Part shown: positions 15,644 through 24,501 of the stretch, in pieces
How positions within the stretch are numbered: position 1 is the first letter of the stretch
Layout of the letters: every line of letters begins with the position of its first letter
Assembly: GCA_903899015.1 (NCBI GenBank)
Contig: CAIUHP010000030.1
Span: 1-64,000 of the forward strand
Direction of reading: 5' to 3'
Length of the DNA stretch: 64,000 nt
DNA from: an uncultured Armatimonadota bacterium
GTDB taxonomy: Bacteria > Armatimonadota > Fimbriimonadia > Fimbriimonadales > Fimbriimonadaceae
Program-made: the position numbers and the translations under genes
Notes under the pieces: model-generated
What the model was told of the DNA's origin: nothing
Seen by the model: the letters and a program-made list of their open reading frames with translations, nothing else
The model's database searches: none

Positions 15644-16854
15644 CCCTTATTGAGGCCGAAGAAAGGACAACATAGGGGATCTCCCACGACGATATCCTCC
15701 CAGGCGACGAAGGCAGAGGCGGCATAAAAGCTTTCTGCCATCGTGAAACCAGCGGTATAACGACTGAGCGCAATGGATGGCGAGGCAATCGCCTGCAACA
15801 ACGGTTCGTCGGAGTAACCCTTTCCGCAGGTGAGACCATGGGCTATCAGGTCGACTAGAAGCGATTGACCACCTTTCGTCGGTAGGAATGTTCGAGCGCT
15901 AGTTGAAACCGCAGTGTCGCTCAAGCTGCCCGGTGCAAACTGCAAAGACAGATAGGATTCTGGAGCGTACTTTGCATCATTACTGCCCCACGAGAAGTAT
16001 CCCAGCAAGTTGATACGATGACCGATGAAAGCTTCGTTAGTGTCTAATTCGTCGAAGATTCCTCGCTTTGAAAGAATGTCGTGAGCATTCAACATGTCGG
16101 CGTTGAACCCGCTGTATTCGGACTCGGTGGGGATGTTGTTTCCAACGATGGCGGATGGTTGAGTGGCTTTATTGCCCATTCCGAAGATCGGTTGAGCGTC
16201 GAGCAGCACGGTACTACGTTTCAATATTTGGGCGATATGGCTTTCTGCTTCAAGGGCTTCTCGCACCAAGGCTTTAGCATCCGCTTCAGTATAACCGTCG
16301 AGACGAGTGACTAAATATCCACCGAATTTGGCGTGGGAGAAAGGTTCGTTTGCGTTCCAATATCGATTTGCATAGGCAGCACCGATGGCTCCGCTCCCAG
16401 CGATGGTGATCCGACGCAATCCTGGCTTCGATCCGTAGTCAAGAGCAGATAAGTAGCTGTCCAAAGAAGGGTTTCCCCGAGTGGCGTCCGGCTCTTTACT
16501 TTGCTCCCAACAACTGCCCAGCGAGCAGCCAGAAATCCGGATTGGAATTCCTTTGGTCAAAACAATGAAGTCAATTTTGGGATGGCTGGCAAGGTACTTC
16601 TTGATCGGAGCTTCAACTTGCTGGGTGTAAGCCGACAGAGTAATCGTTTCGCTTTCGGTCTTGGTCGCGGAATCCTGGCATTGGACCGAGACTTGGTTTT
16701 TGATATGCCGTTTTTGTGCGTAGTCAGCTGCTACTGATCGAGAGATTGGGCTGTTCTTATTTGTCACCAACAACACTTCGTCGGGGCTCCGCCGATGATG
16801 TCCGGGCGCAATGATGGTGAGCAAGCTAGCGGCGACCAGGAAGCTGAGGTTCAC
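15640..16854 (-). CDS. TIGR03790-like secreted protein
   Basis: This 404-aa protein has an N-terminal signal peptide. The following text, PDEVLLVTNKNSPISRSVAADYAQKRHI, matches the opening pattern of the TIGR03790 family (xVxVVxNxxSxxSxxxAxYYxxxRxIP). It continues with IDFIVLTKGIPIRI, another family feature. The family is found mainly in Planctomycetes, Acidobacteria and Armatimonadota and has no established function. Several cysteines (in the CSLGSC region) could form disulfides outside the cytoplasm. It is convergent with the GH32 gene and divergent from the VIT/vWA gene, so it is probably monocistronic. Confidence 0.8.
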   Translation of the reverse strand: MNLSFLVAASLLTIIAPGHHRRSPDEVLLVTNKNSPISRSVAADYAQKRHIKNQVSVQCQDSATKTESETITLSAYTQQVEAPIKKYLASHPKIDFIVLTKGIPIRISGCSLGSCWEQSKEPDATRGNPSLDSYLSALDYGSKPGLRRITIAGSGAIGAAYANRYWNANEPFSHAKFGGYLVTRLDGYTEADAKALVREALEAESHIAQILKRSTVLLDAQPIFGMGNKATQPSAIVGNNIPTESEYSGFNADMLNAHDILSKRGIFDELDTNEAFIGHRINLLGYFSWGSNDAKYAPESYLSLQFAPGSLSDTAVSTSARTFLPTKGGQSLLVDLIAHGLTCGKGYSDEPLLQAIASPSIALSRYTAGFTMAESFYAASAFVAWEDIVVGDPLCCPFFGLNKG

Positions 16855-17033
16855 CCCATCATGTTAGCATCGGTGCCTCTCGAGGGCAGGGCGCAATCGG
16901 CCGAGTAGAGGTTGAATTTCCACCGGTAGCTAATTGCTTGACTAACTGATTTGATTTTCGCGTGGTGGAGCGCCCGGCGCGAAACGGCTCATTTTGATTG
17001 AACGGAAGATGTTCGACCCGACACCAAGTAGTC

Positions 17034-19421
17034 ATGAAGAATGCGAATTTGCTTGGAAGCGCAAGAATTGTGCTTGGATTACTCGTGGCTACAGCTTGTT
17101 CGACGAGTATGGCGCTGGGCCAAAGGCACGTTTCGAGTGCACCCGGGGACCTGAATATTGTGGGCAAGAATGGACGTGTGATCGGACTCTGCCCCCTGAA
17201 ACACACGAGTGTTGACGCGAATATTGCCGGATTTGGGGCCCGGGTTCATGTTGTTCAAACATTCACAAACCCAAGTGAAACTCCCATCGAAGCGATCTAT
17301 ACGTTTCCTTTACCGCATGACTCGGCAGTCGACCGGATGCGCATTAAGATTGGGAGCCGCGTCGTCGAGGGAACGATCAAGAGGCGGGAAGAGGCCAGAC
17401 GCATTTATGACACGGCCAAAGCGGCAGGGCAGACGGCTGGTCTACTGGACCAAGAGAGGCCAAATATCTTTACCCAATCAGTCGCCAATATCATGCCGGG
17501 CGGACAAGTTCAGGTTGAGATCAGCTACGTTCAGGTTCTCAAGTACGAGAACAGTCAGTTTGAATTTCATTTTCCAATGGTCGTTGGACCGCGATATCTG
17601 GGCAACGCGGCCGACCCAGAGAAAATTTCACCTCCTCTGACTCCCAAAGGAACTCGAACGGGAACTTCGATTGACGTGACGGTTCATCTCGATGCGGGTG
17701 CTCCGATTACGGGACTCTCCACGCTTCTGCATAAGACCATCGTCGATACCGACGGTGACAGTAAAGCTACCATCACGCTCGCGAAGCGAGATGAGATCCC
17801 CAATCGCGATTTCGTACTTCGCTATCAGACGGCGACCGATCGCGTTCGAAGCGCATTTGTGACAAGTTACTACGGAAAGAATGGCGGATTCTTTAACCTC
17901 ATTTTGCTTCCTCCGAAACAGCCTAGGGCCGAAGATATCGCTCCACGGGAAATGATCTTTGTGATGGATCAAAGTGGCAGTCAATCCGGGTTTCCCATCG
18001 AGAAATCGAAAGAGTTGACCTTCAAGCTTCTGAAGACGATGCGCCCGAATGACACATTCAATGTGTATGGCTTCAACACCGAAGTTCGATCGCTTTGGTC
18101 CAAACCTCAACCAGTGAACCAAACTACGTTGGCTCAAGCCCACCACTTTGTGGATTGGATGGAGGCTAACGGTGGGACAAACCTCCTGGAGGGCCTGCAC
18201 GCAGCCCTTACGGTTCCTAAAGACCCGCGAAGGCTCCGAGTTGTGCTTTTCAACACCGATGGCTATGTTGGAGACGAAACCAACATTTTAAAAGAGATCA
18301 AGAGAAACAGAGACCAGACCAGGATCTTCACTTTTGGGATCGGAAACGGTGTGAACCGATATCTCATCGATGCAATGAGTCTTGAAGGGCGAGGCGACAG
18401 TGAAATCGTCACCCTTTCAGAATCAGCCGATGCTGCGGCAAGTCGATTCGTCCAAAGATTGCGGTCACCGATTCTGACGGATGTTAAGCAGACCGTGAGT
18501 GGTATTCAGGTCAACGATGTCCTTCCGCGAAATATTCCGGACGTCTTTAGCGACCGGCCGATTGTTATTCAAGGCCGATATTGGAATCCTGGACAGGGAT
18601 CGATGGTCGTTTCAGGACGAGTAGGTGGGCGGCCATGGAGTCAAACCCTTAACCTGACCTTTCCAGCTGACACGGGCGAATCGTGTGTCGCCACTTTGTG
18701 GGCTCGGAAAAAAGTGGATGATCTTAACGACCAATCATTTGAAGACCAATTTCTGCGCGAGTCGGCTCAAGCCGTGGATTTCAAGTCGAAAATCGTTGAC
18801 GTGGCTTTGCAATTCGGAATCATGAGCGAATACACCTCTTTCGTTGCGGTCGAACCTCGAATCGTGAATATCGGTGGCAAGTCTCAAACCGTTCACGTGC
18901 CAGTGGAAATGACGGACGGAGTTTCATACAAGGGTATCGGAGATACTTCTTCGGGTGTGTCAACTCTCCAACTCAGCCCAACAAGTGTGCTTGGTGGTGC
19001 TACCAATACTGGAACGGTCACGCTTAGTAGTGCAAATGCACCCGCCAGATTTTCCGGTGGAGGTAAAGGCGGATCTGGGGGATTCTCGGCTGCCCCAGCG
19101 GCGGCAAAAGCGATAAATCGGACCCGTTCTATTCTGCAAAAGTCGCGATCGGAAGACGCGGAGGCTTCCTCTAGCCAACCCGAACCTCGCACCATGTTAT
19201 CGATTATCGATAGTCGACTCCGTGGCGCAAAAGGAAAGACATCCATGATGATCTATCTCAATCACTTTGATATCAAAGTCGTCGCCAAGTTGAAAAATCT
19301 TGGATTTACGATTGATCTTACGGATAAGAAGCTTATGCTGGTGATTGCCACTGGAGATGCGAAACTTCTCAAAAACTTGGTTGGAATGGCCGAGATCGAT
19401 CGGGTCAGTCCGGTCGAGTAA
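17034..19421 (+). CDS. VIT and von Willebrand factor A domain protein, secreted
   Basis: This protein is 795 aa from the ATG at 17034, which gives the signal peptide MKNANLLGSARIVLGLLVAT directly; the frame is open to 16998. Residues about 35-170 are a VIT domain (ARVHVVQTFTNPSETPIEAIYTFPLP). A vWA domain follows with the metal-binding motif DQSGS (Asp312, Ser314, Ser316) and NTDGYVGDE. Such proteins resemble inter-alpha-trypsin inhibitor heavy chains and bacterial surface adhesins or chaperones. After about 650 there is a Ser/Gly-rich linker (GGGKGGSGGF). A small conserved-looking C-terminal domain then ends DRVSPVE. No LPXTG or membrane anchor is visible. The partner is unknown. Confidence 0.88.
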   Translation: MKNANLLGSARIVLGLLVATACSTSMALGQRHVSSAPGDLNIVGKNGRVIGLCPLKHTSVDANIAGFGARVHVVQTFTNPSETPIEAIYTFPLPHDSAVDRMRIKIGSRVVEGTIKRREEARRIYDTAKAAGQTAGLLDQERPNIFTQSVANIMPGGQVQVEISYVQVLKYENSQFEFHFPMVVGPRYLGNAADPEKISPPLTPKGTRTGTSIDVTVHLDAGAPITGLSTLLHKTIVDTDGDSKATITLAKRDEIPNRDFVLRYQTATDRVRSAFVTSYYGKNGGFFNLILLPPKQPRAEDIAPREMIFVMDQSGSQSGFPIEKSKELTFKLLKTMRPNDTFNVYGFNTEVRSLWSKPQPVNQTTLAQAHHFVDWMEANGGTNLLEGLHAALTVPKDPRRLRVVLFNTDGYVGDETNILKEIKRNRDQTRIFTFGIGNGVNRYLIDAMSLEGRGDSEIVTLSESADAAASRFVQRLRSPILTDVKQTVSGIQVNDVLPRNIPDVFSDRPIVIQGRYWNPGQGSMVVSGRVGGRPWSQTLNLTFPADTGESCVATLWARKKVDDLNDQSFEDQFLRESAQAVDFKSKIVDVALQFGIMSEYTSFVAVEPRIVNIGGKSQTVHVPVEMTDGVSYKGIGDTSSGVSTLQLSPTSVLGGATNTGTVTLSSANAPARFSGGGKGGSGGFSAAPAAAKAINRTRSILQKSRSEDAEASSSQPEPRTMLSIIDSRLRGAKGKTSMMIYLNHFDIKVVAKLKNLGFTIDLTDKKLMLVIATGDAKLLKNLVGMAEIDRVSPVE

Positions 19422-19443
19422 GTACGGAGAACTCAGCCCTAGG

Positions 19444-20064
19444 CTAAGTCGATTCAGTCGTCTTCGCTCGCTCTCGAAGCGAAGACGTCTGAATGATCTG
19501 ATCGTCTAGGGCTCTCTGGAATGGGGAGCCGGCGGGCAAAAGTTTGAACTCCTCCAAGAATCCAAGAACCTCGCCGCCGACTTTGGCGAGCATTCCCAAA
19601 TTTTCAAGGCATGGGTCAGCCACCTTCCAATCTACAACGGACCACGATTTTCCATTGACGAGGTAGGAGATATAGGAAGTACCTGCTTGCCGGACCGATA
19701 CTTGCCAAACGACTCTTACCGAATTTCCCTCTCCCTGAAGGATCAGGACGACATATCGGCGATCGGCAGACCGATAGACAATTTGGTTGTTGCTCACGAC
19801 AAATCGAGAGGCGATGCCGGGGCGTGAAACGTTTGCCTCTTCGAGTAACTTGACGATGATTCCGGCAAGCATTTGGCCCGAAGGGGGATTAGGGCTTCCC
19901 AAAGATCGTCGAAGTTCGCTTACGACGAGCAAGTGCCAACTCTGGCCAAAAATCTGGGCCAACAGTTCAAGGGCATTACAGAGAGAATCAGTTAAAACGA
20001 GCGGTAGTAACGTGTTGGTCTGCTTCACGCCAACGATGCCGAGGACTTTTTTGAGGCTGACCAT
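19444..20064 (-). CDS. Conserved-looking hypothetical protein, 206 aa
   Basis: No family is recognised. The sequence is protein-like with alternating helices (NALELLAQIFGQSW, GQMLAGIIVKLLEEANV) and a beta-rich centre (SRFVVSNNQIVYRSADRRYVVLI). It lacks a signal peptide and membrane segments, so it is probably cytoplasmic. It starts with ATG at 20064. It is convergent with the VIT/vWA gene and separated from the upstream DHFR-like gene by a strong hairpin, so it is probably transcribed on its own. Confidence 0.6.
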   Translation of the reverse strand: MVSLKKVLGIVGVKQTNTLLPLVLTDSLCNALELLAQIFGQSWHLLVVSELRRSLGSPNPPSGQMLAGIIVKLLEEANVSRPGIASRFVVSNNQIVYRSADRRYVVLILQGEGNSVRVVWQVSVRQAGTSYISYLVNGKSWSVVDWKVADPCLENLGMLAKVGGEVLGFLEEFKLLPAGSPFQRALDDQIIQTSSLRERAKTTEST

Positions 20065-20209
20065 TTTTATGGAGACGACCGGAGCAACGCCAAGTTTATT
20101 AGATGGCTGAGAATATCATCCACTCATTCTGATTATCAATTGCTTTATGCACAGAAACGCACCCAAAGGGGTGTCCTGTGTTTGTTGAAATCCGAGAAAT
20201 GAATCGCAA

Positions 20210-20245
20210 ATCAAGCCAACAGAACCTTTGTTCTGCTGGCTTGAT
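20210..20245 (-). terminator. Hairpin terminator after the DHFR-like gene
   Basis: A 16-bp stem (20210-20225 with 20230-20245, one G-U pair) encloses a 4-nt loop. It lies 27 bp beyond the stop codon of the minus-strand DHFR-like gene. On the minus strand it is followed by TTTGCGATT, a weak T-tract. This stem could also work on the plus strand. Confidence 0.7.
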
Positions 20246-20271
20246 CTATTTCGAAAATTGAGAGTCGAGTG

Positions 20272-20802
20272 TCAGAACTCTTCGTCGTCAGGCATGACGT
20301 GGTAGTTCAACTGAACAAGCCCGCCTTCGAAGACGGTGGTGTCTTTCAGAAGGAGCATTGTGCGGTGGAATCCACCTGGGAAGAGAGGAACACCGGTGCC
20401 TAGGAGGATGGGATGCATCGAAACGGTAATTTCATCTAGCAAACCTTGCTCAAGGAAGCTACGAACGAGTTCGCCGCCCCCCACAAGCCAAACTCGGTCA
20501 CAACCTTCGGCATCTAAACGAGCAACTAAGCTAGGAAGGTCGGCTGAGTACAACTCCGTCTGAGGTGTATCAAGCTCCAATGAGCTAGACCGGCTTACCA
20601 CGATCGTACGTTTCTCGGAGTAGGGCCAATCTCCAAAAGTCCGAATGACTTCGTAGGTGCCACGACCCATGATTAAGGTTTCAACATCAGCAAAGAAGCT
20701 GGAGAACCCGTAATCCGCGTCGGTGAACATCCACGACAAGTCGTCATCGGGACCAGCGATGTACCCGTCAAGGCTAGCGGCGATGAACAGAATGACCGTC
20801 AC
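20272..20802 (-). CDS. Dihydrofolate reductase-like / RibD C-terminal family protein
   Basis: This 176-aa protein belongs to the DHFR-fold group resembling YwjB/YyaP and the RibD C-terminal reductase. It begins VILFIAASLDGYIAG, the family's NADPH-binding first strand. It carries LIMGRGTYEV, then VSRSSS, and the Gly-rich WLVGGGELV loop. The C-terminal region contains SMHPILLGTGVPLF, also family-typical. Reductase activity with NADPH is expected, but the substrate is unknown; it is unlikely to be the main DHFR. It is a single gene bounded downstream by a hairpin. Confidence 0.85.
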   Translation of the reverse strand: MTVILFIAASLDGYIAGPDDDLSWMFTDADYGFSSFFADVETLIMGRGTYEVIRTFGDWPYSEKRTIVVSRSSSLELDTPQTELYSADLPSLVARLDAEGCDRVWLVGGGELVRSFLEQGLLDEITVSMHPILLGTGVPLFPGGFHRTMLLLKDTTVFEGGLVQLNYHVMPDDEEF

Positions 20803-21037
20803 GGGGTCAAGATACCCGCCAAAGGGTTCGATTCACCGTACTTATCGACTATCAAGCGAGTAACCATTCAATCAATGGCTTGTGTTGAACTTAATCGAGC
20901 ATAAACCTCGCAAAATTTCGGGGTGAACACAAAGCCGTGGGAGGCCGTCTCCTAACTAAATGTAAACAGAAACGGAACCGAGAATCTGCTTCTTTTGGAA
21001 GTTCCGGAAAAAACAGTTCAGAATCAAACCTAATTCC

Positions 21038-21448
21038 ATGAGCGAAGAGAGCATTTGGGCTGAAACGACAGACGGAGGACTGCTTAAGCAACTCTTCGGC
21101 TACTATCCCACGCTCCACGATGCATCGATCCTTTCCATCGACATCGATCGCCCTTCGGATCGAATCGTCATGGTCGTCGATTATTCCGATTACTTGGCCC
21201 AAGACGACGATCGAGAGTTTTCAGCACGTATTCAATTGGAGTGGACCGGAATTAGCTCGTTTGAATTGCCGTTAGGTGATGAAGACTTGTTGAGCTTGGA
21301 CTTCGCTCGAGAGGGTGACCAAATCGTAACTTCCTTGGAAACGTGGCCCGCAGTGTTCGGGACGGTTGTAAGCGATTCTTTCGAAGCGATATTGGTTCAA
21401 ATTGATCCGGGCGATTTTGAGGGAAAATCACGGATTCGGTATCGATAA
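21038..21448 (+). CDS. Small acidic protein resembling Imm50-type immunity proteins
   Basis: This 136-aa acidic protein contains LFGYYPTLHDASILSIDIDR near the N-terminus. The pattern (F-G-Y-x-P-x-x-H-D-A) is reminiscent of Imm50-like immunity proteins of polymorphic toxin systems. No toxin gene is adjacent, so this is a family-level resemblance and not proof of immunity function. Its stop codon shares a base with the start of the Dus gene (TAATG at 21446-21450), so the two are translated from one mRNA. The start ATG lies after a 235-bp gap (20803-21037) in which I see no other element. Confidence 0.6.
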   Translation: MSEESIWAETTDGGLLKQLFGYYPTLHDASILSIDIDRPSDRIVMVVDYSDYLAQDDDREFSARIQLEWTGISSFELPLGDEDLLSLDFAREGDQIVTSLETWPAVFGTVVSDSFEAILVQIDPGDFEGKSRIRYR

Positions 21449-22455
21449 TGATTCAGCCTGATGTGCCTGCACTCGTTCTTGCTCCCATGGAAGGGATCAC
21501 TGATGCTCCAATGCGAGCGTATCAGGGAGCAACCGGCTGTTTCACCTACGCCGTATCCGAATTTCTGCGCGTAAACGAAAATCCTTTGCCTCCAAAGGTG
21601 TTCAAACGGGACGTGCCAGAACTCCTTTCGGGTACGCGAACGCCGACCGGTTTGCCAGTTCAAATCCAAATTCTAGGCGGTAACGCGACGAATATGGCGA
21701 TCTCGGCCGTCAACGCGGTCCGCGCAGGAGCGACCGCAATTGATATCAATTTTGGCTGCCCAGCAAAAACTGTCAACCGAAACGACGGAGGGGCTTCGCT
21801 CCTCAAGCATCCGCTACGGATCAAGGAGATCGTCAAGGCGGTAAGGGAAGCGGTCCCATCGGAAGTTCCAGTTTCCGCCAAAATCCGACTCGGGTGGGAA
21901 GACATTGAGGATGTCTACGAGAATGCCACGATGGCGGCGGTAGGAGGGGCTTCGTGGATCACGATTCACGCGAGAACCAGGATGCAAGGTTATTTGCCTC
22001 CCGTTTTTTGGAAGTCCATTGGACGAGTGCGAGAGATGCTTTCGTTACCGATCGTTGCCAACGGCGATATCTGGAACATCGACGACTTTCGGCAGTGTCG
22101 AGAGGAAACGGGCTGTATTCATTACATGATCGGTCGTGGAGCACTTGCAAATCCAAGATTGGCTCTCCAGGTATCGCATGAATTGGGGCTAAGCTCGCAC
22201 CAGGACCGGGATCGAGATTGGCAAGATCGGGACTGGATCCCCCAACTGCATGCGCTCGAATACTGGACATCTTACTACAAGCATTCAGTTTCGTTTAAGA
22301 CGATGCTTAGGTTAAAGCAGTGGCTCAAGTTCGCTGCCATTTTTGGAGAGTTTCGATATTTTGAGTCCGTCAAGCAGGCACAAACTCTCGAAGAGTTTTT
22401 TGCCCGCCTTGAACAAGTAATTGACGAACACGCGGGCGTTCTGAGCAGCCGCTAA
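21448..22455 (+). CDS. dus: tRNA-dihydrouridine synthase
   Basis: This 335-aa FMN enzyme reduces uridines in the tRNA D-loop using NADPH. The N-terminus LAPMEGITDAPMRA is the Dus signature. The catalytic motif INFGCPAKTVNRNDGGASLL holds Cys104, and K in SAKIRLGW binds tRNA/FMN. IHARTRMQGY and VANGDIW follow in order. The C-terminal helical domain is present (residues about 240-335). Some features resemble the DusC subgroup, but the subgroup is not certain. It is coupled to the preceding acidic protein by TAATG. Confidence 0.93.
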   Translation: MIQPDVPALVLAPMEGITDAPMRAYQGATGCFTYAVSEFLRVNENPLPPKVFKRDVPELLSGTRTPTGLPVQIQILGGNATNMAISAVNAVRAGATAIDINFGCPAKTVNRNDGGASLLKHPLRIKEIVKAVREAVPSEVPVSAKIRLGWEDIEDVYENATMAAVGGASWITIHARTRMQGYLPPVFWKSIGRVREMLSLPIVANGDIWNIDDFRQCREETGCIHYMIGRGALANPRLALQVSHELGLSSHQDRDRDWQDRDWIPQLHALEYWTSYYKHSVSFKTMLRLKQWLKFAAIFGEFRYFESVKQAQTLEEFFARLEQVIDEHAGVLSSR

Positions 22456-22554
22456 ATCGGAGATTTGAGGGCACATAGACCCTTTATTTGCGCGACGGGG
22501 CTATGCCTAGCATATGCACCTCCTATCTGAATCGACATCGGGATATGATTAAGC

Positions 22555-23919
22555 ATGGCTGCTACATCTGTCCGTCCCGAGACGGGAGCAATCACTCCGA
22601 TTGACCTCGAAAACTATCAAATCGCTTTTGAAGGGTCTCCCGCATTTCGGCAATCCATGAATGCGGTTTGCACCACTCCTGTTTCAAAAGTTGCGACGAA
22701 TCGCCGTAAGGCATCGCTTGTCGATAACACCTTTAGCCACCATTTGCCTGAGAATCCGGCAACGTCACAGAAGGGTAGTGGTCGCTGTTGGATGTTTGCA
22801 GCCCTGAATACCTTCCGATCCAGAGCCCAGCAGGCAATGAATTTGCCAGAAGGATTTGAGCTTAGCCAGAACTACACGATGTTTTGGGACAAGTTAGAGA
22901 AGGCAAATTACTACCTTGAGAACATCCTCCTAACGCTTGACGAGCCAATCGGCAGCCGCCTCCTAAACTATCTGCTGAGCAGCCCCATTCAAGATGGCGG
23001 GCAGTGGGATATGTTCGTGAACTTAATCGAGAAGTACGGCGTTGTGCCGAAATCGGTTATGCCCGAAACGGAAAGCAGTTCGAGCACTGGCCAGATGAAC
23101 GAGCATATCACTGGAAAACTTCGCGAATACGCTTGCGAGCTAAGGAAGAGCAATGCGGCTGGAACCAATCTTGAGGGCCTTCAGGCGATGAAGCAGGTTC
23201 AAATGACCGAAGTTTATCGCATGCTATGCATTCACTTAGGGGAACCTCCAGCTCACTTTGAGTGGCAGTGGCGCGACAAAGACAAGGCATTTCATCGAGT
23301 AGGAACTCTGACGCCAAAGGAATTCTATTCCCGATACGTTGGGTTCAACTTGACCGACATGATCTGCTTGATTCACGATCCTCGTCCGGGGCACGATTTC
23401 AATCGAACATATACGGTTCGCTTCCTCGGAAACGTAACGGGTGGTCGTCCGGTCGAATACCTGAACGTCGACTTAGGCACTATCAAGCAAGCAGCGATCA
23501 AGCAAATTCAGTCTGGCGAATCGGTTTGGTTTGGATGCGACGTGGGCAAGTTCTTGGAGAAAGATCTCGGCACGATGGACCTTGAGATGTTTGATTACGA
23601 CTTGGTTTACGGTACATCCAATAACATGAACAAGGCCGAACGGCTTCAATACGGGCACTCTGCGATGACGCATGCAATGGTGTTTACCGGAGTGGATGTT
23701 GCTGAAGATGGCTTGTCGAAGAAATGGAGAGTTGAAAATTCTTGGAGCGATAAAGTCGGCGACAAGGGCTTCTTCCAGATGAGCGACGCTTGGTTCGATG
23801 AATACAATTACGAAGTCGTTGTCCATAAGAATCACGTTCCAGGCGACGTTCTTAAGGCGCTCGACATGCAGCCCATCGAGCTTGATCCCTGGGACCCGAT
23901 GGGGAGTCTCGCACTTTAG
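22555..23919 (+). CDS. pepC: Aminopeptidase C / bleomycin hydrolase (C1B peptidase)
   Basis: This is a 454-aa cytoplasmic cysteine aminopeptidase of family C1B. The catalytic triad is visible: Cys78 in QKGSGRCWMFAALN, His in SAMTHAMVFTG, and Asn in VENSWSDKVGDKGFF. The ends (LDPWDPMGSLAL) match the conserved C-terminal tail that reaches into the active site and makes the enzyme an aminopeptidase. Length and order agree with PepC. No signal peptide. The gene is monocistronic, with a clear intrinsic terminator 21 bp after the stop. Confidence 0.95.
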   Translation: MAATSVRPETGAITPIDLENYQIAFEGSPAFRQSMNAVCTTPVSKVATNRRKASLVDNTFSHHLPENPATSQKGSGRCWMFAALNTFRSRAQQAMNLPEGFELSQNYTMFWDKLEKANYYLENILLTLDEPIGSRLLNYLLSSPIQDGGQWDMFVNLIEKYGVVPKSVMPETESSSSTGQMNEHITGKLREYACELRKSNAAGTNLEGLQAMKQVQMTEVYRMLCIHLGEPPAHFEWQWRDKDKAFHRVGTLTPKEFYSRYVGFNLTDMICLIHDPRPGHDFNRTYTVRFLGNVTGGRPVEYLNVDLGTIKQAAIKQIQSGESVWFGCDVGKFLEKDLGTMDLEMFDYDLVYGTSNNMNKAERLQYGHSAMTHAMVFTGVDVAEDGLSKKWRVENSWSDKVGDKGFFQMSDAWFDEYNYEVVVHKNHVPGDVLKALDMQPIELDPWDPMGSLAL

Positions 23920-23940
23920 GGGTGAACTAAATCAGCTAGT

Positions 23941-23969
23941 GAACGAGGCGCAGAATTTGCGCCTCGTTC
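23941..23969 (+). terminator. Intrinsic terminator of pepC
   Basis: A perfect 12-bp stem GAACGAGGCGCA / TGCGCCTCGTTC with a 5-nt loop, followed by CGTTTTG. Position (21 bp after the pepC stop) and T-run support Rho-independent termination. It may also serve the convergent gene ending at 23987. Confidence 0.85.
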
Positions 23970-23986
23970 CGTTTTGAGATAGGTGG

Positions 23987-24448
23987 TCAAAACCGAAGAG
24001 TTTTGACTAAAACTGGTTTCATTTCTTCTGTTTCGGATTCATCCATCTCGCGCCGATAGATCCTAAGCATGTTTTTCACTCGCTTGATATAGAAAACGTC
24101 GCCTGAACCGGCAAACCAGCCGAAAGCGGGAGCAATTGCGTCTTTAGGCACTTTTCTTGCATCGTAATCTTCGCGTTCTATCGGTTTCATGTCGTTTCCT
24201 GGGACACGGATATACCAAACGGACTTCTTGTTTACTATCAGGTACATGACCGATGCTGGCACCAGATTAGCGTCATGAATCACGGAAATTGACCAGTGAA
24301 TGCTAGACGCATCGATCACATCCTTGACACGAGATTGTCTTGACTTCGATTGGCCCTTTGGGGGCATGGGATGTGATGATTGAGCACACCAAGCCGCCGA
24401 TATTTGCATCACAATCACCGAAACAACCACAAAAAGGGATTTCCGCAT
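23987..24448 (-). CDS. Secreted hypothetical protein, 153 aa
   Basis: The N-terminus MRKSLFVVVSVIVMQISAAWC is a signal peptide; the cleavage site is near residue 22. The mature part is basic and beta-rich (VMYLIVNKKSVWYIRV, then GSGDVFYIKRVKNML). No family is recognised. It is divergent from the CCA-adding enzyme gene (53 bp between start codons) and convergent with pepC. Confidence 0.6.
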   Translation of the reverse strand: MRKSLFVVVSVIVMQISAAWCAQSSHPMPPKGQSKSRQSRVKDVIDASSIHWSISVIHDANLVPASVMYLIVNKKSVWYIRVPGNDMKPIEREDYDARKVPKDAIAPAFGWFAGSGDVFYIKRVKNMLRIYRREMDESETEEMKPVLVKTLRF

Positions 24449-24501
24449 CGCCGCTATTGTAATACACGGCCTGACATTTGGCTACAAACTGACTAAGCAA
24501 T

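Noticed and set aside
17700-18200. 190-aa minus-strand frame inside the VIT/vWA gene
   Set aside because: Shadow of a clear plus-strand domain protein; Arg/His-rich, no start signal.
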